Part shown: piece after piece, positions 34,394-48,501 of the stretch | Position numbering within the stretch: the stretch's first letter is position 1 | Layout of the letters: each line of letters starts with the position of its first letter | NCBI GenBank assembly: GCA_017893485.1 | Contig: CM030364.1 | Coordinates: 207,067,384-207,131,383, forward strand | DNA: 64,000 bases | Direction of reading: 5' to 3' | Source: Hemerocallis citrina | Lineage: Eukaryota > Streptophyta > Magnoliopsida > Asparagales > Asphodelaceae | Notes under the pieces: generated by a model | Seen by the model: only the letters and a program-made list of their open reading frames with translations | Databases searched by the model: none | Told to the model about the DNA's origin: nothing | Position numbers and translations under genes: made by a program

Positions 34394-34851
34394 TTAGATG
34401 TTGGCAGGTCGGATCTTTCGATTGTAAAAGTGCTCTACCCTATGTTGGTAGACATTTCTTCTGATGGCCGCCCTTTTGCGGACTTCTTCGAGGAGGTCCA
34501 GGTTGGCCCTGGGGCCATTTGCATTTGAAACCTCGCCGAAGCATATAATCCATGGCGATGGCAACCCGACTTCCAAGGGGATTACTACCTCGGTGCCGAA
34601 AGTCAAGTAGAAAGGTGACTCGCTTGTAGGGATCTTCTTAGTCGTGCAATAGGCCACAATATGCTGGGTAGTTCATCGACCCATAGTCTTTTAGGGAATT
34701 TGTATAATCTTTTCTTTAGGCCAATGAAGATTTGTCGGTTGACGTTCTCAGCTTGGCTGTTGGACTGGGGGTGTGAGATGGAGGGGAATCTTTGCTGGAT
34801 TCCTAGATCTTCACAAAACTTGCGAAAAACCTTTCCGGTGAACTGAGTACT
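34394..34851 (-). pseudogene. Integrase C-terminal half of the second Tat-type element
   Basis: Two overlapping minus-strand frames. The upstream one has TQFTGKVFRKFCEDLGIQQR, SHPQSNSQAENVNRQIF and WVDELPSILW. The downstream one has TSESPFYLTFGTEVVIPLEV and LDLLEEVRKRAAIRRNVYQ. These are the Tat integrase catalytic end and the conserved segment after it. A frameshift near 34640 separates the two frames. The upstream part is cut at 34851 by the LTR inserted there. Confidence 0.8.
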
Positions 34852-37800
34852 TGTCATGCCCCGCTTCCCAAAAAGGAAATACGGAATAAGGATACGTGAC
34901 TAAGTCCAGCGAATGATTTTCATCATCCATAAGCTGTCAGAATCTTTACAACAATTCACAAAACTAATAAGTAAACAAGGAGAAACCAACCACGCGTGCA
35001 TGAATGAACCAATATACCAACAGAATTTACTTGAAACAAAATTTAATAATCTCAAATAAATCAAATCTGGAAACAAGTTATAAATTCTAGGGTCAAACTG
35101 CCCAATACAAATAATCCAAGCAGCAAATACATTTATTCAAAATAAGCAACAGAAAATAATAATAGCAACAACTCCAGCAACTAGAATCTGAGATCACCTA
35201 CTCCATCGGGCAGCTGATCTCCATAATCTGCAATTTAATAAATTGCAGGAAAAGGGAAAAAGAAACAAAATGTCTGTCAATGCATGTTACGGGCCACTTG
35301 TAGTGCAAACATAAGTACATGAAAGATAAACAAATATAGAGTAACAGCGGAAACAAACATAGCATGGAATAGATATGACAACAAAATAGGATGTCTAACA
35401 TGAATCAGAAAACAGAATCATGTAACATGGTGTGCTAATAGGTACAAGTAATATGTAACAGATATCAAGTATCATGCAAACAGGTAAATAGATAACAGAT
35501 GTCAGGTGTCATGTAAATAGATAAACAGATAACAGATGTCAGGTTGTGTCAAGTCTTGTATTTATGTCTATCTAGGTAACACTTTATCCGTCCCATCCAT
35601 TTATCACATGGTTTCTACATTCAAACAAGTTTGCATTTAGATTTCGTAGTGGACTGTATAGGGCCGTGTGCTCAAGTATCAGATAAAAGATAATAAATAC
35701 AAACAGATAGAACCTACGGGTCCACTTCTAAGTACACCTTCCTATAGGGAAGTGTGCAGTCAGGTAATCAGATAAACAGAATCGTGTATCATGTAGTTAT
35801 GGACATGTAACAGATAACAGATAACAAGTGGGAAACACGGGCCCACTTCCAAGTACACATTTCTATATTTTTCCCTAATAGGTCTTTCCCTTAATCTCGG
35901 CTTGATTATTTGTTATTATTATCAAACAGGCATATATGTGTCACAAAACAGGGCAAGAATAACATGTTATAAACAAGTAACAGGTTCAGGTTGAAAGATG
36001 ACAGACAACTCATAAAAGGGTAGGATAACGAAATTCTAGTTCAGGTCAGCAAGGCAGTACTGCACCAAATCTGGGATTTCCGTTGCCACAAATATGTAAA
36101 CCTGGATCCGTCAGAAAATCTGAAAAATAGACTCTCAGCCGAATCCAGCAAATATATATAAGTCATATGGTATTTCACAAAAACTGGACTCAAAACGAAA
36201 TTGTATCCAGAAAACATATTCATCCAGAAATCAGAAGTTTGTATTCATAAATAGGAAAACGGCATAAAAACTTACTGATTAAATCCAAGAAAAATCTGGG
36301 GTATTCCCTAATATGTTTAGTATCAGAAAATATAATTTTATAATTTTTCAACATGGATAGTTTAGTCAAATAAAATCAGAAAACAGCAAGTTACATCATG
36401 TTTGTAAATATGGAATCATAAACACAGAGTACTAAAACAGCAATAGATTACAAAATATAAATCGAAATTCAGATCCGTCAAAAGGATGATAAAATAGATA
36501 CAGCAGGCTACAATTCATATTCACAAAGTTTTTATAAACAACAAATAGATTTAGGTTGAAATTATGTTTTTTTACTAAACAGCATGAAAATTATGCAAGT
36601 ATAGTAGTTGTTTGCAAGCATAGAATAGTTTATAAAAGTCATCAATTAAATCCACAAAAATTAGTTGGTTAATCTCAATCAAGTCTAGTTATACTCAGCA
36701 AAATATTGGATAAAAATATTATCTTTAACATCAATATAAAAATAAATAACCATACAGAATTCATATAAAATAGAATCTGAAATTTTCCACATGTCTGTAG
36801 TAAAACAGCAATAACTTGCAACTCACAAATCGAAACTGAGATCTGTCAGAAATTTTGGAAAGTAGATAGAATTCTCTATAATTCATATTCACAAATAATT
36901 TTCATATACTGACCTTAATAGGGTCTAAAATACTAAAAAAAAGGGGTAACAACAAATACAGAAATATTTTTCATGCATAAAATCAACTAGTTCAAATGGA
37001 ACTCATCCAAATCATAAAAAAATATGAAATATAGTGTACTAAATGTCCAAGTAACATGGTATAGGGTGTTTAACAGATCTACAACATGATATACTACAAG
37101 TAACACGTCAAGCATGCAAAATTCATACAACAACTAATGGATCACAACCAACATATATATATGCAACAAGGATTAATTAGATCTAAGTCTGGATTCATGT
37201 CGTGAGTGTAATGCGACAACTACGGAAAATCAACACATATGGACAAGATCTAATAGGGTTTTCATGAGAATAGATCTTGAAGCAACTACACTACAGGCGG
37301 TATTTAGTACTTGTATATGCAACATAAAAGTATACAAGTTACTTGTCTTGTAGTCGACGGCAGAAATGAAGCAAGGAGCGAGAATAACGGCAATAGTAAA
37401 CGAATAGATTACAAATTTCTAACAGCAATAGATTATAAATTTTCAGCAGCTAGTCAACTGCCAACCAGTCCTAAATTTGGATTTTATTAAAATAGTAAAC
37501 GACATCCAAATATTATGAAATTTTAAGGAGATGTTCTTGACATATAGAAGTTGCAAATATAAAAATTTTAGCTCTAGATTTCGTCTAGTTTAATAGTTCT
37601 GATTTTCTGAAGTGCAACTAAAACTTAAAATAGAAACTTAAAAATGTCCCCAAATCAATCATATCATAATTTCACACATTTAATCAAAAACACACAATCT
37701 AAACATGAATACTCAATCTACATAGGCTATCATGCATCTAACAATTTATACACATACATTCCACAAACTAGCATTCTACTAATACAATTATATTAGAAAG

Positions 37801-38823
37801 TTGGAGAAACACCCACCTAATTGAAGAATTTTTTCATAGAAACTCCTAGCGAAAAGAACTCCTAAAGAAGCCTCCAAGCCTCCTCGAAATCCATGCCTAC
37901 GAGAAACCAACAAGAAAGCATGAAAACTCCCAAAAAATAAACCAATAGCAAAGAATGAAAAGGGAATGGAAAGTTTCTCCTTTTTTTTTGGTTTCCTTTT
38001 GCTGTTCCCGAAAGCCGGGATCGGGGAGGGGAGGTTTAAGGAAATTAGTTAGTGGGGTTTTAATCTTAACTACCCACTCACTCCATTCACATCCCGGTCA
38101 GCAATAAAATGGTGAGAAAGCACGTGCACACAATTTATTAAAAGTTTTTATTTAAATTAAATGCATATGCTATAATATGTAATATGTATTTAATATAACT
38201 AGTTGAATTTAATTATAATTAGAGTTTTCATGAAAAAATAAAAATAAACACACATACTTCATAAATTTTATTTTGAAAGGAAGACAGCCAACACGTACGT
38301 CGCACGTAAAAATAAATTTTCGAATACGAAATAGACTTGACCAATGGAGAAATGTTTATAAATAATCGAGATACAACATACGAAAATACATTTCATTTAT
38401 TCTATATATACAGTAATGTAATCAACACGTACATAGAAAAATGTGCACCGCACGTATAAAAATATATGAATCAAAATAGGAGAAAAAATGAATTTCAATT
38501 TATAAAACAAATTCAGACAAATTATAAAATAAATAATTGAAACACATAGAAAAAAATTACACATAATGGTAGAATATACGTAATCGACACATGCACTGAA
38601 AGCACATGCAACGCAAGGTAAAACACAAAGATTGAAAATTAATATTTGAGTTGGCTCAAATAGGATAAAAATAAATTTGAAAAGATGGACAATAGTCAAA
38701 ATACAAAATACGTATGATATTTAAATTATAATTTGCTATGAATATTACCCGTAATGGTACAAAATACACGTGCGTAAGACCCGTGGACAAAATTTTCATA
38801 ACTCAGTTTTGCTGGGTGTTACA
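34852..38823 (-). mobile_element. Chimeric LTR: Del-like left part, GTTACA-type right part
   Basis: The left border TGTCATGCCCCGCTTCCC and blocks such as the AATATATATA-containing stretch near 36140 match Del/Tekay LTRs. From about 37440 onward it matches 47050-48501, ending GCTGGGTGTTACA. A polypurine tract (minus strand, AATGGGAGGAGAC) follows at 38824, so its right end is a true LTR border. The left flank is GTACT; no matching duplication was found at 48502. Confidence 0.65.
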
Positions 38824-39180
38824 GTCTCCTCCCATTAAAACAGTTTTGTCCTTAGAACATAATAGGGTAAAAGTTGTATCTTGTACACACCAAGAAAAAA
38901 ATTATTATTGTATATAGAAAAATTGCAATATTAAGAAAATAAATATAGTATAAAAATATGTGATGTGGAAAACAAAGCAAACTCACATAAGGAATTTACG
39001 AGTATCACTGTGAATAGGAACGAAACATGAGAGTATTAGAAAACAACAAGGTAAATTGGATAAATTAAAGGGAGAAAATAGATGCTTAAAAATAAGTATA
39101 GTAACAAAATAATAAAAGTAGTAAGACGTAGTATGAAAACGAGTAAAATAAAATGGAAGTATGGAAATAAATAAGAAAGA

Positions 39181-42100
39181 TGTAACAACCGTTCCTACTA
39201 TTTTTCATTTTCCCCCTTTTGTAATATTTTATTTGATATTGAATAAAATAGTCTATTTTGGCTCTTGATTATTTTAATTAGGTCTTGTTCATGAAATTCT
39301 TTGTTCTTTTGATGGGGCTATTCTTGTTGATCCTATTGTTCTCTTATTTAATTGTGGGTATTTTTATTCTAATCCTATTGATTTGGATCTACCTCTTATT
39401 GAACCCTAAACCACTAACCCAGTACCCTAATTGTACCCTATAAATACAACCCTAATGCAAACCCTAAATTGCACACAAATCGAAATCCTAGCCGTCTACT
39501 CTTTCTCCTACTCCCTCTCTCCTCTTTGTTTCTCCCTTTCGTCACAGTTTTCTGCCAAAACGTCCCTGCCCCTTTTTCGGTCGTCTTCTCCGACCAACCC
39601 CCTCTCCCCGGCAACTACCCACGTCGTCGCGCCCCCAAGCGCCGCCAGCCAACACCCCCTGTCCTTCTCCTCTCCCATTTTGCTAGCAACGACAGAACCC
39701 AAACCCGTAGCCCCTTTCTTCCTCGTTCGATCGTCGACAACAGCTACCAACACCGCACCTCGTGCTTCGACCTCGAACGTCGATGTTGTCACCCCTGGCT
39801 GCCAGTGCCGCCGCCGCTGGCCGTGACCACCGCTGTGGTTGTTGCAGTCTTCTTCGTGTGCCGTTGCTGCAGTCTGTTTGTGTACTCTGTTGCTGTTTTG
39901 TCTCTTTGCTTTTGCACGTATATTGCACGTGTTAATTTGCTAGTTCGTGGGTTCGTAGCTTCGGGATTCTTATCCCGTTATTCTTGGTATTCGTTTTTAC
40001 TGTCTAACAGTCAAGTCACTATTCTCTTGAATTACTAATTGTATCAAATTCAAGTTTTTTTGAAACTCTTGCAAGTAGATTTCTTTGTTATCGTATTATC
40101 CATTGTTAATCTCTTCATTGGGTCTATTGAGGGTTTACACGAGCTAACCCCAATATTCTTGACAGCGTGCCACTTTTGACTCTAAAGTTTGGATCTTTAA
40201 TGAGTGCATATAGAATTAATGATAGGGTTATTCATATAATCGTCACACAAATAAATTATTGTAAAGACAATTGCTAGGTTGTGTGTTGTTTGATCGATTA
40301 ATGAATGATTGATGATAAATTGATGTATGAGCGTGTTCTGATTTTATTTATCATGTTTTGACACTCATCATGTTAATTCCACAATTTATTGACTAAAGAA
40401 TCGATACCCATATAGTCTAATTAATTTATTTTCAAGAAAACTACCCAAAATCCTGTATATGCTTGCTGATCTGAATGTTAACTGCTATTTTCGAACCAGT
40501 AAACGATCTTAAAATGAAATGCTTTCTGAATATGAATTGTATCCTTATCTTTCTAGTTTCCAGAACATCTTAAATTATCGAATTCCGAGTTTTGTAGCAA
40601 AAGCTATGCCCGTTTTACTATAGTTGTGCTTTTGTTTTTAGATTTTCAGATTCTTGTATTTTTCGCGCTTAAACAGTAAAAATGCTGATCAAATGATAAA
40701 ATTTTAAACTGAAAATTTTCAGATTGTTGCTTAACATGTTTAGGAGTCTAGAAAGTATTTTTATTGAATTTAATAATGAGTTTTTGCTGATTCTAAAAAT
40801 GAAATAACATAATGCCGAAATTCTGCCTGAACATGAAACCCCGTAAAGAACCATGTGTTTGAATTAGCTACTGTTGTCGGAATTCAAACTTTAAATATGC
40901 ATTGGAACCGTGTGGAAGTCTAGTTTCTAGAATTTCTAACAGATTCAACTTTTGATTTCTGAGTCAGTGGGAAACTGTATTTTTGTACAGACTGTGCTTG
41001 CTGTCCAGAATTTTATATTCTGCTTTTTAATAGATTAATTATTCCTATGTTGTACTATTGCTTGAATTAATGAATGTATGTTGCATTGCATGTTCCCAAT
41101 GAGTTGTATTCACTATTCTAACCGTCCTATCCTTGTTATCAACCTATTGTTTTCCTATTTATACTATCGTTCACTGAAATGTCCATTAATTCCATATTGT
41201 ATTGTTGCATTGATAAATAATTAATAAGCCAGGGTTTTAAAGGGTGATTTGAGTAGTGAACAAAGTAGTGACTATACTTGAAGGAGGGGACCCATGTTTC
41301 CCTAACTACTGTTTCGGCTACTGTTTTATCGTGTGATTGTGGTTATGACAGTAACCCAATCTATCGTGTACTGTATCATTGCCGATGACCGTATCGTACA
41401 CCGAAAGGTGAATAGTGTTTACTGTTACCGTTGCCAAGTACATGATCTACCGAGTGCACCACTTGAGTCTAAACGAAATTGATTGTATGCATCGAACTTG
41501 TAGTATGGGATGCAGTAGTACATACATTAGTTAGGATTAAAATGAATAATAGATATAAAGATTGACACATCACCGACATTGCATATTGTTCATCGTTGTT
41601 CCTATTTGTATCCAATATTGTCTAAGTGTTGTTGATATTAACCGTTGATTACCGTTACCGAATATTGAATCATTGTTATACCATTGCATTGATTACCATA
41701 TTATTGATTATTACTATCGTGCCATGTTATTGATTGCTATTGATCCATTGATTCTTTGTAATAACGTTATTCCATTTTTCCTACTTTCTCTACTTGCTGT
41801 CCATGACTTGCTCTAAGGATAATTTTTCTCCTCTTTTTGGATGAAGTGTATATAGATAATGAAGGAGAATTTTCTGCTGGAATTGAAGAACAAACATTCT
41901 GAAGACTACTGCTTTCTAATTGCTTATTGCTTTAATAAACTTAATGTATTGAAACTTGTTATTATTTTGGATTGGATTGTTATTGTTTGGATTTATGTCC
42001 CGGAATTTTATTATTGTTTCCAGACATTGGATTATTATTATTGTATTTGGATATTTTTTATTTCATCATTCCAAGTACTATTGTTCATAAGATTATTATT

Positions 42101-42234
42101 ATTGCCTGCACATTTATTCTGTATTGATTATATTGTTGAGTTAATCGAATAAACAACTTATGGGTGACGTTAGTCATTCGTTGGGCCAATGTTACGTGCT
42201 CGTATTCCATATTTTTGGGAAGCAGGACGTGACA
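39181..42234 (+). mobile_element. Solo LTR of the Del/Tekay-type family, 3054 bp
   Basis: It starts TGTAACAACCGTTCC and ends GGAAGCAGGACGTGACA, flanked by AAAGA at 39176-39180 and 42235-42239. It has a TATAAATA near 39439 and the same C-rich leader as other family LTRs. The proline-rich leader frames (39431-40038) are not genes. It is inserted in the interior of the non-autonomous element. Confidence 0.95.
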
Positions 42235-43383
42235 AAAGAAAAGAAGGGTCTAGGTGCAAAGAATAAAAGCATTGGTATATTATAATGCAGTAGGAAAATT
42301 TTGAAATAGGTTAAGGGCGTAAAGGAATAATAGGTAGCTAAAAATACTGATAATAAAGAGAGCAGTGTGATAACAAAATATCGAGACATAAAAAAACCGA
42401 TAAATAATTGAGAAAATCATAAAAAATTTGAAGTAGTTAGTAGTTGCTAATAAGAATTACGGAAATAGAAGTTAATTATAGGAAAACGGGAAGGATAAAG
42501 TGGTTAAAAGCATAAACTGAACTAGTGGTATATACTACGAGATAAAAATGAAGTAGTAATTTAAGAGAAGACCATTAGATAAAAAGTTCGAAAAATACAC
42601 GAGCATGAAATTTAATTAAAAGTATAAAAAATATAGGATAAAAGTAATTTTTGTATATATGAAATTAATATCATAAAATAATTCATAAGGTAAATACAAT
42701 AACTATATATACGATTTAAAAATTAAATATATAGAATACTGATTGGTATGTATCAAAATATTTTCAAATTGTCAAGTAAAGCAAGAAACTAGCATATAGT
42801 ATTATAATTAATCATAAAGGAAACAATATTATAAATATGAAATCTATAAGCAACCGGAGAAACTAAAGTAAAAGTAACAAGACATTATTGAAATAATATA
42901 TAATATTAATTTCATAGAAATAAAATATAAATAGTAAATAAAAGTACAAATAATAAAAGCCATATTACATGAGTAGCCACCAAATTTAAGATGAGTTAGC
43001 AATAAAATAAAAACAAGGTAAAGTGGTATAAAAATACAAGAATGCTAACATATGTAAAGATATAGTATATATACAAAATAGTAATAAGAAGATAGCAAAA
43101 CAGCTAATAGTAAACATCAATAATATAGAAAAATGAAATAATGTATATAGGATAGATATAGAAATAGGTACAAACAATAAGGTAATTAATTAAAAATGTG
43201 TATGTGTTATAAATAGTAAAGTTGAAGTAGTATAGTCTAAGTTTTAAAACATTAAAAAAGGTAAAACTAAAATGGTAAAAACTAGTACAAAATAATGGCA
43301 TAGTGGTAAGTAATATAAAAGTAAAAGTGTGGGTCATTAAAGTAGAAAAATCTCTTTTGTTGTGGGTTTGCCTCGTTGTTGTC

Positions 43384-43552
43384 CAACTGCAGGCTTACCC
43401 CATTGACATAAAGTTGCATATTTGCTTCCACGGCATCCGTTGCAGTTTTCCTTCTGGACATTTGTTTGCAGATTTTTCCTCCCCGACATCCATTTGCAGT
43501 TTGCCTCCATTGATGTCTAGTTGCATATTTGCCCCCTTGACATCAGGTTGCA
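43384..43552. repeat. Minisatellite, about 30-33-bp units
   Basis: Five to six imperfect units of the form TTGCANTTTGCCTCCNTTGACATC follow one another. The block is much less AT-rich than its surroundings. Confidence 0.8.
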
Positions 43553-44886
43553 CCAAAACAGTGAATAGAATGATGTAATATTCCATATGTACTTCGATAT
43601 TGGATGTTTAATAAAGTTTGGTGTTATGTTTTGAAATTTTGGATATAAAAATAGATGTAAACGTTGGGATAGTAAGAGGAGGAAATGAAGTAGAAAATTA
43701 CAACGACAAAATATTAAAATAGAAGTATAGATTTTAAATATCGAATATATCAAATTAGGCAGTAATGAAAAGGATTTATAACATTAATAAAAATATAGTA
43801 TAGAGTACATGCATGAGCTTAAATACAAATGATAACAATAATTATGTAGTGTAGTAAATTAGGATAATAAATATAAATAATTATATATATGTAAAACATT
43901 TAGTAATGTAGTAATTGGATAAGAGTAAAATGATATGTATAGTAAGTATGTTGAAATATATGATGTATATATGAAAATCAGTGGAAAGTATATGTAGTAA
44001 CCACGAATGTAAAGATAATAAAAATTGAAATAAAGATAAAATATAAATAGTGAGTGTATGTATTATATTAGAGAAGTGTAAAGTTAGAAAATTAATAAGT
44101 AGCTATTAATAGTGAAAAGTAAATATAACAAATGGTAGAAAATAATAAGTAATAACAAAATAGTAATAAAAGGGAATCTTATTGTGTAGAGGCATATTGC
44201 ATTTATATAAGTAAAAATATTACAATCATGTTAAAATATACTGATATAAATATGACAACATAAAATAATGGAAAAATATAGTATCGTGAAATCAAAGTAA
44301 TTGTAAAGTGAATGTCAACATACAAAAATCAGAAATCAAAATCTAATAGAAATAATAACAAAGAAAAATGATAGTCCTAATAATAATTTAATAAGTAGTA
44401 ATTCAAAACTTAGTAGAATATATAGAAGTAATAGCAAAAATAAATAAGTAACGTTAAAGCGCATAAAAGTAAGGAGGATATAACATCAAGAAAGAAAACG
44501 AGTAAGTCAAACTTAAAAGATTAAGACTAAGGGTTGTAGATAAAATAATAAACATCAGAGTGAATTAATAGTATAAGAAAATATTTATTTGAAAAATATT
44601 AAATGTTAAAAATGAAAAGTACTATGAGGAAAATACACGAAAAAAATAAAAGAGAAAAGCGTAGTCTACATATAAGGTATCATGAATGTAGGTTCAAAAC
44701 AACCATACCACTCGTGATACCAAGAGAAACATGCTTGCATACAATCTCACTTCAATGTATACGAGGAGAGTATCATGAATGCAAGTTCAATAACTATTAA
44801 TATTCATGACCTCAAACTGACACTCACACTCTACTGTCCACCCTAATTGTGTTTTCCTTGTAATTTTGTACTACTCATTGAAGTCG

Positions 44887-44898
44887 GCTCTGATACCA
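44887..44898 (-). other. Primer-binding site, initiator tRNA-Met
   Basis: TGGTATCAGAGC on the minus strand, three bases inside the LTR border at 44902. Confidence 0.8.
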
Positions 44899-44901
44899 TT
44901 C

Positions 44902-47900
44902 TTTAACGCCCCGAATTCCAAACACAAGCAATTCGTAGCAAAAACAAGATCTTTTACTTCAACTTCGTACAAATTTTACAAGGAATTTAAACTTTTTCAT
45001 TTACAACAACTTCTTTACAACAGCACGGCGGAATTAAACGAATACAATACAATCTACAAATATGAAAATTCTTCAATCATGTAACGACTCATCATAGTGA
45101 CTTCAAGTTCATGCTGAATCTAGTCCTGCAACTAGAAAACTGTGGGTACGTTAGTTGCACACAACTGATGCAATGCTATAATACAGCGATTCTTTAGTAA
45201 AGAAAAACTTGAATGCAAACAGAAAAAGTGACTTTCATAGTCGTGTCAGTATATGATATGACTTAATGCCTAATGCAGATATTTACATTACAATGACACT
45301 AATGCATACTTGTTCAGACTCTATACATCTCATCCTACATACGTCCGAGGGCAAGCCCTTACATACTCCACATTATAGGGTTCAATCCATCGCCATGCAA
45401 CCTACTACTATGACTACTACGAGATTTAGATACTTTGCAAGTATTGATTCTCACCCCGGAATACTGGAGATCAATCCCACTCTGCATATCATTTTGTGGC
45501 CTATTTCATCCATCGTCCCAGAATATTGGGGATTGTCTCACTCCGCAAATCATCATGGAACCCACATTGCACAAATTTCTTGTGAGCAACACTCTCGCCC
45601 TGAAATACTGTAGATCAATCCCACTCAGCGGATCATCTTGGGGCCTATTTCATCCTTCGTCCCAGAATACTAGGGATTGTCTCACTCCACGGGTCATCCT
45701 GGAGTCTAGAACTGATGCTTGGTCTTATTTCATCATATCTCCAACTAGTGCATGTCTTAAGTTTAAATTGTAGTTATTAAGACCTAGAGCTAGCTTACCC
45801 ACCGGACTTAAACCAACACAATGAGAATGTCAGCCCACACTGGCTACTTCTCAAAGAGAAAGTTAACCCACACTGGTTACTTCTCAAATTCCATTTGTCA
45901 CAACTGCCGGTATTCTTGGTCTCACTTAGCCTCTAGAATCTTCTCATTTCATGTTCACAACATTATGGGTTATTCATACCCTCTTTATTCACATTTTGAA
46001 ATTTCATCTATTCTCATATCCAATTATTTCCTTGTTCCCATAACTCAATTATTTGTATAACTAGTTTCATAGTCTTATCAATAATTGCAAATCAACATCC
46101 TCTACGTAAGAATAGATAGTTTATTCACCCCTTATAATAGGATTTTCAATGAAGTTGTAATTTCATTCAATGGATTCTTTTTCTAAACAATGTGATATTC
46201 AACTTCTAATTTTATTCTTTAACAAACACAAATTAACTCTAGATCGAGTTTAATTCAAAGGATATAATTTTAGAATACCTCTAGTCAAAAGAATCAAAAT
46301 TATCTTCTTAATCAAATGTATATTAGTATTTATTTAGTTCCACACTCCAATCTTATATTCAACTCATCCCCACATTTCCTCCTTAATTCACATATAAAAC
46401 CTCATAATACAACCCTTAACAAGATAATTAAATACCTCTTAATTTCTCATAAGGTACATCTTACTAACATTCCAATTCTAATCCAATTTCATAAGTTGTG
46501 AAAGTTTTAGGACAACTAGATTAAAGACATCAACCCGGTGGTATTGAAAAAATCATATAAATTCCAATACTACTCCAAAAATAGATTTATTAGTTTCATT
46601 GGAATCATAAATGACCCTACTACAACTTTTTAGTCAAAGATCATCTAAAATCATCCTCAATTACTTCGTCTAAACCCATTTCAAAAATTCCGAAACCTGC
46701 AGTTAATGCTACTTGTAAAAATCATAGAAAATTCTATACTTCATGAAACTTTATGTTCTTTACATCAAATTAAAGGTATACAAGTCTACTATAACTTTTT
46801 ACTTATAAGTTTCCTCAAAATATTGTGTCTATAACCCTGAATTCTTCGAAATCTACTGTAGGGTCAAAATGTTATACTGACTGCACTGTTCAAACTTGTT
46901 AAATTCATTATAAATTCAATTCTTCGTGAAAAATTGATTTCTTAGACTCTAAAGAAAGGTTAACAAGTCTAATTCAAATTCTTAGTTTTGACCTCTCAAA
47001 ATACTGCATCTAAGATGCCGAAATGATCAAAATCTGAAATATATACAAATTTCCAGCTACTAGCCAACTGCCAATCGGTCCTAAGTTTGGATTTTATTAA
47101 AATAGTAAACGAAATCCAAGTATTATGAAATTTTAAGGATATGTTCTTGACATATACGAGATGCTCCTATAAAAATTTTAGCTCTAGATTCCATCTAATT
47201 TAATAGTCATGATTTTCTGAAGTGCAACAAAAACTTAAAACAGAAACTTAAAAATATCCCCAAATTAATCATATCATAATTTCAAATATTTAATCAACAC
47301 ACATAATCTAAACAAGAATACTCAATCTATATATGCTATCATGCATATAGCAATTCACACATATATTCTACAATCTAGCATTCAACTAATAAAATTATAT
47401 TAGAAAGTTGGAAAAATACCCACCTAATTGATGAATTTTTCCATAGAAACTTCTAGCAAAAAGGGAACTCCTAAAGAAGCCCTCAAGCATCCTCGAAATC
47501 CGTGCCCAAGAGAAACCAATAGGAAAGCATGAAAACTCCAAAAAAAATAAACCAATAGCAAAGAATGAAAAGGGAATGGAAAGTTTCTCTTTTTTTTCTT
47601 TTTTTTTTTGTGAATTCCTTTTGATGTTCCCGAAAGCCAAGATGGGGGGTGGGGTTTTAAGGAAATTAATTAGTGGGGTTTTAATCTTAACTACCCACTA
47701 ATCAAACAAATCACCCACTCACTCCATTCACATCCCGGTCAGCAACAAATCACCCACTCACTCCATTCACTACGTGTGTGCACACAATTTATTAATAGTT
47801 TTTATTTAAATTAAATACATATGCTATAATTTGTAATATGTAGTTAATGGAACTAGTTTAATTTAATTATAATTAGAGTTTTCATGCAAAAATAAAAATA

Positions 47901-48501
47901 AAGCCACACACACATAATAAATTTATTTTGAAAGAGAACACAACCAACACGTGCACTGCAAGCACGTGCATCGCACATAAAAATAAATATTCGAATAAGA
48001 AATAGATTTGATCAATGGAGAAATATTTATAAATAATCGAGATACAATATATGAAAAATACATTTCATTTATTCTATATATACAATAATGTAATCAACAC
48101 GTACATAGAAAATACGTGCACCACACGTATAAAAATATTTGAATCAAAATAGGAGAAAAATGAATTTCAATTTATAAAACAAATTCGAACAAGTTATAAA
48201 ATAAATAATTGAAACACTTAAAAAGTATCACACATAACGGTAGAATATATGTAATCGACACGTGCACTGAAAGCACGTACAATGCACGTAAAAACAATGA
48301 TTGAAAATTAATATTTGAGTTGGCTCAAATTGGATAAAAATAAATTTTGAGAAGACGAAAAATGTATAAATAGTCGAAATACAAAATATGTATGATATTT
48401 AAATTAAAATACACTACGAATATTACCCGTAAATGTACAAAATACACGTGCGTAACACCGGTGGACAAAATTGTCATAACTCAATTTTGCGGGGTGTTAC
48501 A
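44902..48501 (-). mobile_element. 5' LTR of the non-autonomous element, 3.6 kb
   Basis: On the plus strand it begins TTTAACGCCCCGAATTCC (first base of the canonical TG changed) and ends GCGGGGTGTTACA. The right 1.4 kb is collinear with 37440-38823, and the left part with the 3' portion of the 4943-7803 LTR. Repeats with CCAGAATATTGGGGATTG lie at 45440-45700. Confidence 0.75.

Larger units (their letters stand above)
38824..44901 (-). mobile_element. Interior of a non-autonomous LTR element (AT-rich, no pol)
   Basis: It is bounded by a polypurine tract (38824) and an iMet primer-binding site (44887-44898), both on the minus strand. After subtracting the solo LTR at 39181-42234, about 3 kb remain. 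This remainder is extremely AT-rich with no gag or pol domain on either strand, which fits a LARD-like non-autonomous element. A GC-richer minisatellite lies at 43384-43552. Confidence 0.65.

Noticed and set aside
39469..40038. 189-codon frame resembling a secreted or membrane protein
   Set aside because: It is the leader of the solo LTR 39181-42234. The frame is not kept in other family LTRs, so the hydrophobic stretch is incidental.
44603..44800. 65-codon plus-strand frame and similar short AT-rich frames at 42986-43753
   Set aside because: No domain, strong composition bias, inside the non-coding interior of a non-autonomous LTR element.
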